Below, piece by piece: positions 59,463 through 64,000 of a stretch of DNA of 64,000 nt (positions within the stretch are counted from its first letter, which is position 1; the number at the start of each line of letters is the position of its first letter). The position numbers and the translations under genes are program-made. Source of the DNA: Methylobacterium sp. R2-1 (GTDB taxonomy: Bacteria; Pseudomonadota; Alphaproteobacteria; Rhizobiales; Beijerinckiaceae); the NCBI RefSeq assembly GCF_014191355.1, contig NZ_JACHWM010000015.1:1-64000 (forward strand). Reading direction: 5' to 3'. The notes under the pieces were generated by a model that ran no database searches, was not told the origin of the DNA, and saw only the letters and a list, made by a program, of their open reading frames with translations.

Positions 59463-61400
59463 GTGGTGGTGTTGCGTAAAGACGGTGCCCTTGCCTCCCT
59501 GTTCGATGCCCGCCTCGCCGGGCTGGTCCACGCCTCTGCGGTGGCCGAGCCGGGCGTGCGCTTCCGCCACGAGCGGTTCCTGATCTCGCGGCTCGCCACC
59601 GGCGCCGCTATGATGGCGGGCCTGCCGCCCTACCTCGTCTGGCGCGGCGTCCCGAGCGGCATCGAGGCGATCGCCATCGCGAGCCTGTTCCTGCCGCTGC
59701 TCGCCGCCGTCGTCCTGTCGCGCACCGGCTCACTCTGGGTCGCGCACGCCCTGTCCTCGCTGGGTTTGACCGGTGTCGTCGTCTGCCTCGCGGCCCTCAC
59801 CGGCGGCGCGAGTTCGGCCGCAGCGATCTGGCTGGTGGCGGTGCCGCTGGAGGCGATGATCTCCGGCTCACGCCGGGCGACGATCGCGGCGTCCGTGATC
59901 GCCGTCGCCGGCGCCTTCGCGATCGCCCTCAGCGGCTACCTGCCCGTCGGCAGTCTCGCGCTCGACTGGCCCAACGCCGTCGTCATGCCGGTCTTCGCCG
60001 TGACCGCCATCGGCCACATTGCGGCGCAGGCGATGGAGCACATGCGCCGCGAGGGCGAGTGGCGGGCGCGCATGCAGGATAACGAAGCGCGCGACCGCTT
60101 GCTGCTCTCGGTCATCGACGACCTCGTGACGTGGCACGATGCCAACGGCCGCGTGCTGGAGGCGAGCGGCTCGGCCGCCCGTTTCGTCGGCGCGGAGGCG
60201 AGTCGCCTGCGCGGCCACGGTCTGCTCGACCGGGTGCATATCGGCGATCGTCCGGCGCTGCTCCAGGCGATCAGCGACGTTGCGGCCCACGGCACGCCGG
60301 CCACGGTGCCGTTCCGCCTGCACGTCGATACGCCGCGCGGCGACGGCAGCCGCACGATCTTCGCCGAGATGCGCGCTCACCGGATCGAGGCGGGGCTGGC
60401 CGGCGCCAACGGCTCGACCGTTGTCGCTGTGACCCGCGACGTATCCGAGCACCGCCGCCACGCGCAGGAACTCGACCGCGCCCGCGCCGAGGCCGAGCGC
60501 GCCGACGAGGTGAAGACCCACTTCCTCGCGACCGTCAGCCACGAGTTGCGCACACCGCTCAACGCCATCATCGGGTTCTCCGACGTTCTGGTCGGGGAGG
60601 GCGCGCTGAGCCTCTCGCCGGAGCGCTCCCGCGAATATGCCGGCATCATCGCGCAGTCCGGGCGCCACCTGCTCGATGTGGTCAACACGCTGCTCGATAT
60701 CTCGCGCATACGCGGCGGCCATTTCGACTTCCAGCCCGAGCCGGTGGATGTCGAGGCGCTGCTCCGCGGCTGCTGCGACCTGATGCGGCTCAAGGCCGAT
60801 GCCTCGGGCATCACCCTGGTGAGCGCGCCCGTGCCTGCCGGCTGCGCCCTCGTGGCCGATGCCCGCGCCTGCCGTCAGATGCTCATCAACCTGATCTCCA
60901 ACGCCGTGAAGTTCACGCCCCGCGGCGGCCGGGTGGAGGTGATGGTGCGTCGGGGCGGCGCCTATCTCGACATCGTGGTCAGCGACAACGGCATCGGCAT
61001 CACCGAGGCCGACCTGCCGCGGCTCGGTGATCCGTTCTTCCAAGTCGGCGGCGGATACGGGCGGACGCACGAGGGCACCGGGCTCGGACTCTCGGTGGTG
61101 CGCGGCCTCGCCGGGCTGCACGGCGGCGCCGTCTCGGTCGAGAGTGCTCCGGGCAAAGGTACGGCCGTTACCGTGACGCTGCCGCTCGATTGCAGCCGCG
61201 CCAAGGCCGCCGCGAGCGCCGGCAAGGCAGGGGCCGGCAGCGCGAAAATCGCTCCGGCGCAGATCCAGCCGGCGCCGATCCGGACATCGGTTCGGGGCGC
61301 GGTGGCCTCGGAGCCGGCGCCCGAACCGATCCGGCTGCCGGTCGGCCTGTTCGATCCAGCCCCGCTTCCCACGAACGCTCCGATGCGCCGCGCCGGATGA
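59463..61400 (+). CDS. membrane sensor histidine kinase with PAS domain
   Basis: A 645-residue kinase if it starts at the GTG at 59463. Residues ~45-185 hold five to six membrane helices; a PAS domain spans ~205-330; a coiled linker follows; the HisKA domain has the phospho-accepting His at ~360 (FLATVSHELRTPLNAIIGFS), and the ATPase N, G1 and G2 boxes lie at ~465-570 (NLISNAVKFTPRGG, SDNGIGI, GTGLGLSVV). The C-terminal ~70 residues are low complexity. It belongs to the PleC/DivJ-like group. The signal and response regulator are not evident. The frame extends to 59187, but that part lacks protein character. Confidence 0.82.
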   Translation: MVVLRKDGALASLFDARLAGLVHASAVAEPGVRFRHERFLISRLATGAAMMAGLPPYLVWRGVPSGIEAIAIASLFLPLLAAVVLSRTGSLWVAHALSSLGLTGVVVCLAALTGGASSAAAIWLVAVPLEAMISGSRRATIAASVIAVAGAFAIALSGYLPVGSLALDWPNAVVMPVFAVTAIGHIAAQAMEHMRREGEWRARMQDNEARDRLLLSVIDDLVTWHDANGRVLEASGSAARFVGAEASRLRGHGLLDRVHIGDRPALLQAISDVAAHGTPATVPFRLHVDTPRGDGSRTIFAEMRAHRIEAGLAGANGSTVVAVTRDVSEHRRHAQELDRARAEAERADEVKTHFLATVSHELRTPLNAIIGFSDVLVGEGALSLSPERSREYAGIIAQSGRHLLDVVNTLLDISRIRGGHFDFQPEPVDVEALLRGCCDLMRLKADASGITLVSAPVPAGCALVADARACRQMLINLISNAVKFTPRGGRVEVMVRRGGAYLDIVVSDNGIGITEADLPRLGDPFFQVGGGYGRTHEGTGLGLSVVRGLAGLHGGAVSVESAPGKGTAVTVTLPLDCSRAKAAASAGKAGAGSAKIAPAQIQPAPIRTSVRGAVASEPAPEPIRLPVGLFDPAPLPTNAPMRRAG

Positions 61401-61429
61401 GCCGATCGAACGAAGTGCGGCAGACACCC

Positions 61430-61529
61430 AGAGCAGGGTCCTGGATATCCGATCCAGGACCCTGCTCTAGACCCCTATTTTTGCATCGTCTTTTTCCGAA
61501 GGCCGGAAGCTACCTTTCGGGACGATGCT
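61430..61529. repeat. dispersed repeat, copy 2
   Basis: A perfect 17-bp inverted repeat (61430-61446 and 61452-61468, 5-base loop) is followed by a TATTTTT run and then by GCATCGTCTTTTTCCGAAGG ... TTTCGGGACGATGCT. This is the inverted counterpart of 29424-29529. Placed after the kinase gene, the hairpin and T-run may act as its terminator. Confidence 0.85.
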
Positions 61530-61545
61530 CGGAAGGAGCGAAGTG

Positions 61546-62295
61546 ATGCGCGAGCCGCCCGCCCGCCGGGACCAGCGCGAGATCGTCGTCCCCGGCGATT
61601 TGCGCGTCGCCCGCAGCCCGGCCAAGTCCCCGCGCCGCCAGCCCGTCCCGCGTGGGCCCGCTGCGGCCGGCTGGCAGGCCGCTGCCCTATCCGCGGCGAC
61701 GGGGGCCGGGCGGTTCTGCCTGCGTTATCCGGGCGGCGTCTTCGGAACCGTCCTCGGTGCCGGCGCCGCGATCTATGTCTGCGTCAACGCCATCGGCCTT
61801 CAGGCCGGCCCGCATCCGGCGCCGATCCTGCCGACCGCCGAGCCGAAGCCGGTGGCGGCGAAACCGGCGCCGCAGCCGGTTCGGGAGATCCGCGCGGTGG
61901 AGGCACCGAAGCCCGCTCCGGTTCGGGAGGCGGCTGCGCCCCGCGACACGATCGCTGACATGATCCGCTCCGGCGAGACGACCGCCTCGGTCACGCCCAG
62001 GGCGGAACGCAAGCCCGAGCCGAAGACTGCCGCGAAGGAGCCGAGGGCCGAGACGGCGAAGACGGAGGCGGGCAAACCTGAGGCCTTGAAGCCAGACCCG
62101 AACGTGATCCGCGTTCAGCGCGCCCTGTCCAAGCTCGGCTACGGTCCGCTCAAGGATGACGGCCTGATGGGACCGGGCACGAAGGCGGCGATCGAGAAGT
62201 TCGAGCGCGATCGCAAGCTGCCGGTGAAGGGCGAGGCCGCCGGGCCGACCCTGCGCGCCCTGACCCGCGAGATGACGGCCAAGGCGAGCGGGTAA
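61546..62295 (+). CDS. peptidoglycan-binding-domain membrane protein
   Basis: A 249-residue protein: a basic cytoplasmic start, one membrane helix (~63-84), a Pro/Ala/Lys-rich linker, and a C-terminal PG_binding_1 domain (~185-240; IRVQRALSKLGYGPLKDDGL, GPGTKAAIEKFERDRKLP). It is probably anchored in the inner membrane, with the domain in the periplasm binding murein. A GGAAGGAG ribosome site precedes the ATG. Confidence 0.85.
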   Translation: MREPPARRDQREIVVPGDLRVARSPAKSPRRQPVPRGPAAAGWQAAALSAATGAGRFCLRYPGGVFGTVLGAGAAIYVCVNAIGLQAGPHPAPILPTAEPKPVAAKPAPQPVREIRAVEAPKPAPVREAAAPRDTIADMIRSGETTASVTPRAERKPEPKTAAKEPRAETAKTEAGKPEALKPDPNVIRVQRALSKLGYGPLKDDGLMGPGTKAAIEKFERDRKLPVKGEAAGPTLRALTREMTAKASG

Positions 62296-62368
62296 CACCC
62301 GCCGGCCTTGAGGATGGCCCGCCGCCCTCGCCATCGACGCGGGGAGCGGGGGCGCCTATGAACCGGCC

Positions 62369-62710
62369 ATGCCACGCCTTCGCTCGGATTTCTGGGTTTC
62401 CGCGCAGCTGCGCCGCCTCAACGGGGAAAACATCCCGGCGGTACAGCGCCGCCGCGGCGCGGCGGAGGCGGGAGCGATCTTCGTCAAGGTCGACCGGCTC
62501 GGCGGCACCGCCGACCTCTACGGCCCGGCGCCCCAGGCGCTGATCGAGGCGGATGATGCGGGCGAGCGCCTCTTCACGGCGATCCTCACCGCCGCCCCGT
62601 CGCCGGATATCGAGGAGCGCCTCGCCCGCGAGATCCGATTCGATTCCGATCTCTGGATCGTCGAGATCGACGATCGCGAGGGCCGGCACGGCCTGCCGCT
62701 CGCGGAATAA
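62369..62710 (+). CDS. DUF1491 family protein
   Basis: A 113-residue protein with RLRSDFWVSAQLRRLNGE, AIFVKVDRLGGTADLYGPAP and the end FDSDLWIVEIDDREGRH, matching the alphaproteobacterial DUF1491 family as I recall it. Function unknown. It follows the peptidoglycan-binding gene by 73 bases on the same strand. Confidence 0.8.
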   Translation: MPRLRSDFWVSAQLRRLNGENIPAVQRRRGAAEAGAIFVKVDRLGGTADLYGPAPQALIEADDAGERLFTAILTAAPSPDIEERLAREIRFDSDLWIVEIDDREGRHGLPLAE

Positions 62711-62728
62711 TTTTCTCAGGGAAGAGCG

Positions 62729-63724
62729 TCAGCTCGTGCGGCGCAGGCGCGTGGGGAGAATAGCGCGGAAGCCTCCCCGCTCAGCCCCCGCCGACGCGCC
62801 GCGCTTGGCCTCGGGGCCATGCAGCGGCTGGTGCTCGCCGCCCGTGCGCTCCATCACCGGCACGCCGAGGATCGCGCAGAGCAGGTCGCGGGCGGTGGCC
62901 CGGCTCGTCTCGCGGAACAGCGTGACGAGAGAGAACACCCGATCGACCGAGCGCGCCACGCTGTCGTTGAGCGTGAGGAAGACGAAGACCGCCTCACCCT
63001 CGCGCAGATCCGCGGCCCGCAGGGCGAGCGTCAGCAGATCGTAGCGCGAGGCCGGATCGACGGCGGCGCTGAGATAGTTCGGCGGCAGGGCGAGCCCGTT
63101 GCCAAGCGCGGTGACGAAGGCCTGAACGTCACGGGCATGGGAATGCTCGACGAGGCTCGTCGCCAGCGCCCGGGGTGCGGGCGGACAGGGGCGCAGGGCC
63201 GCGGTGGCCTCGACGGCCTCGGTAATCGCGCGGCGCTGCTCCGGCTCGGCGAAGAGCCAGAGAGGCGCGAGGTCGGCGGGCGGGATGTCGGGCCGGCCGA
63301 GCAGGGTGCGGGCGAGGTCCGCATCGGTGCGGGCGCGGGCCAGGAGGCGTTCCAGTACCCGGGTGCCGATCAGCGCGCCGGGGTTTTCCGCGATCGCCCG
63401 ATCGGCTTCCGCCTCCGTCTCCGGCTCGCGGGGCGGTGCGATGGAGAAGCCCCGGGCTTCGAGCGCGGCGCGCACGCCGGCCGGCACGTCGGGACACCCG
63501 TCGAGCTTCTCGGCGACGATGCGCAAAGTGTCCTCGTCCACCGTCGGAATCAGACCCGCCGACAGGGACTCGAAGGCTTGAAGAATTGCCCTGTCATGGA
63601 CAGGAGCGGTCAGGAACAGGTCGGTCTGCACCCGCAGGATCACGGGTTTCAGGTCCAGCGCGGGATCGCGCGAGAGCTCGATGAGGCCGGACAGGTCCGG
63701 CGCGCCGGCGACCGATGAGGACAT
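62729..63724 (-). CDS. DUF2336 family protein
   Basis: A 331-residue helical protein consistent with DUF2336, whose members have repeats of short helical pairs (ILRVQTDLFLTAPVHDRAIL; DLARTLLGRPDIPPADLAPL). It is found in methylotrophic and other alphaproteobacteria; function unknown. Convergent with the DUF1491 gene. A 10-bp inverted repeat lies just upstream of its start. Confidence 0.75.
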   Translation of the reverse strand: MSSSVAGAPDLSGLIELSRDPALDLKPVILRVQTDLFLTAPVHDRAILQAFESLSAGLIPTVDEDTLRIVAEKLDGCPDVPAGVRAALEARGFSIAPPREPETEAEADRAIAENPGALIGTRVLERLLARARTDADLARTLLGRPDIPPADLAPLWLFAEPEQRRAITEAVEATAALRPCPPAPRALATSLVEHSHARDVQAFVTALGNGLALPPNYLSAAVDPASRYDLLTLALRAADLREGEAVFVFLTLNDSVARSVDRVFSLVTLFRETSRATARDLLCAILGVPVMERTGGEHQPLHGPEAKRGASAGAERGGFRAILPTRLRRTS

Positions 63725-63735
63725 GGCACTCGTTT

Positions 63736-63776
63736 ACGCAGAACTTACTCTGACGGTGAGTCAAACAGTTCTGCGT
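63736..63776. promoter_or_regulatory. inverted repeat upstream of the DUF2336 gene
   Basis: ACGCAGAACT (63736-63745) and its exact complement AGTTCTGCGT (63767-63776) enclose a shorter ACTC/GAGT pair. It begins 12 bases upstream of the start codon and may be an operator or an RNA hairpin in the leader. Confidence 0.45.
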
Positions 63777-63825
63777 GAATCGACCTTTAAGACCGCCGGT
63801 CGGCGACTGTCCCGCGGCGGCCGCA

Positions 63826-64000
63826 TCAGGCGAGGCCGAGACGGTCCACGACATCCGCCACCCGAATCCGGGCGGGTTCGGGAAGCGGCAGGATCGGGCG
63901 GGGTGGATCGGCCCGGCACAAACCGAGATGGCCGGCCGCCGCATACATGACCCGCAGGCTGGTGAACTCCTTGAACAGGTCCCAGAGCGGCTGCATCCGC
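63826..64000 (-). CDS. dihydrodipicolinate synthase family protein, C-terminal part
   Basis: The frame is open from the right edge to a TGA at 63826-63828 and gives the last 57 residues: LWDLFKEFTSLRVMYAAA, then PPRPILPLPEPARIRVADVV. This is the C-terminal helical part of the DapA/N-acetylneuraminate lyase family. The catalytic barrel is outside the window, so the exact member cannot be named. Confidence 0.75.
   Translation of the reverse strand, partial: RMQPLWDLFKEFTSLRVMYAAAGHLGLCRADPPRPILPLPEPARIRVADVVDRLGLA

Noticed and set aside
1..64000. CRISPR arrays, rRNA genes or complete insertion sequences
   Set aside because: No regularly spaced direct repeats, rRNA-like sequence or transposase with terminal inverted repeats was found on reading both strands.

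Overview
The window looks like chromosome from a high-GC alphaproteobacterium of the Hyphomicrobiales, most likely Methylobacterium/Methylorubrum. This is inferred from gene content and order (hemY-mitofilin-hemD facing tsaD, then gpsA and an EVE-domain gene; DUF2336, DUF1491), strong GC bias, and a dispersed imperfect-palindrome repeat present twice. No database search was possible.

Positions 1-13288 are one end of an integrated phage-like island. A tyrosine recombinase (11837-13174, minus) lies beside the 3' end of an intact tRNA-Ser(GGA) gene (13289-13378), the classic layout of a tRNA-targeted integration; the far end is outside the window. The island carries two paralogous Cro-like HTH proteins, a CI/LexA-fold repressor, matching CCCC/GGGG operators over two promoters, a Rha/KilAC antirepressor, a ParB-like protein, an SF2 helicase fragment, a ribbon-helix-helix protein and many small genes joined by 4-base stop/start overlaps. 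It has no structural phage genes here, so it is either the regulatory end of a prophage or a satellite.

Positions 13379-42360 are core chromosome. They hold the hemY-mitofilin-hemD operon facing tsaD; a soluble double-PAS chemoreceptor; gpsA; an EVE protein; a membrane acyltransferase; a ParB-like protein; dsbB and a YqaA/DedA-type gene; tRNA-Leu(CAA); an AraC regulator facing an aldo/keto reductase; a class I amidotransferase; an ethanolamine-type permease; three adjacent coiled-coil genes; a GT21-like glycosyltransferase; a histone-deacetylase-family protein; an ATP-grasp/acyltransferase pair; trmO; and amn.

Positions 42420-52847 are a complete respiratory nitrate reductase operon on the minus strand: narK (a NarK1-NarK2 fusion), narG, narH, narJ, narI and a parvulin-type isomerase. 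Nearly all joints are 4-base overlaps. It gives nitrate/nitrite transport, the membrane-bound Mo enzyme, its chaperone and a folding helper as one translationally coupled unit.

Positions 53082-64000 hold a 52-residue ORF, a class A PBP with a C-terminal nuclease-like domain, an MFS transporter, a cydB without cydA but with a CydX-like mini-gene, a membrane histidine kinase, a peptidoglycan-binding-domain protein, DUF1491 and DUF2336 genes, and the 3' end of a dihydrodipicolinate-synthase-family gene. I saw no CRISPR array, complete insertion sequence or rRNA.
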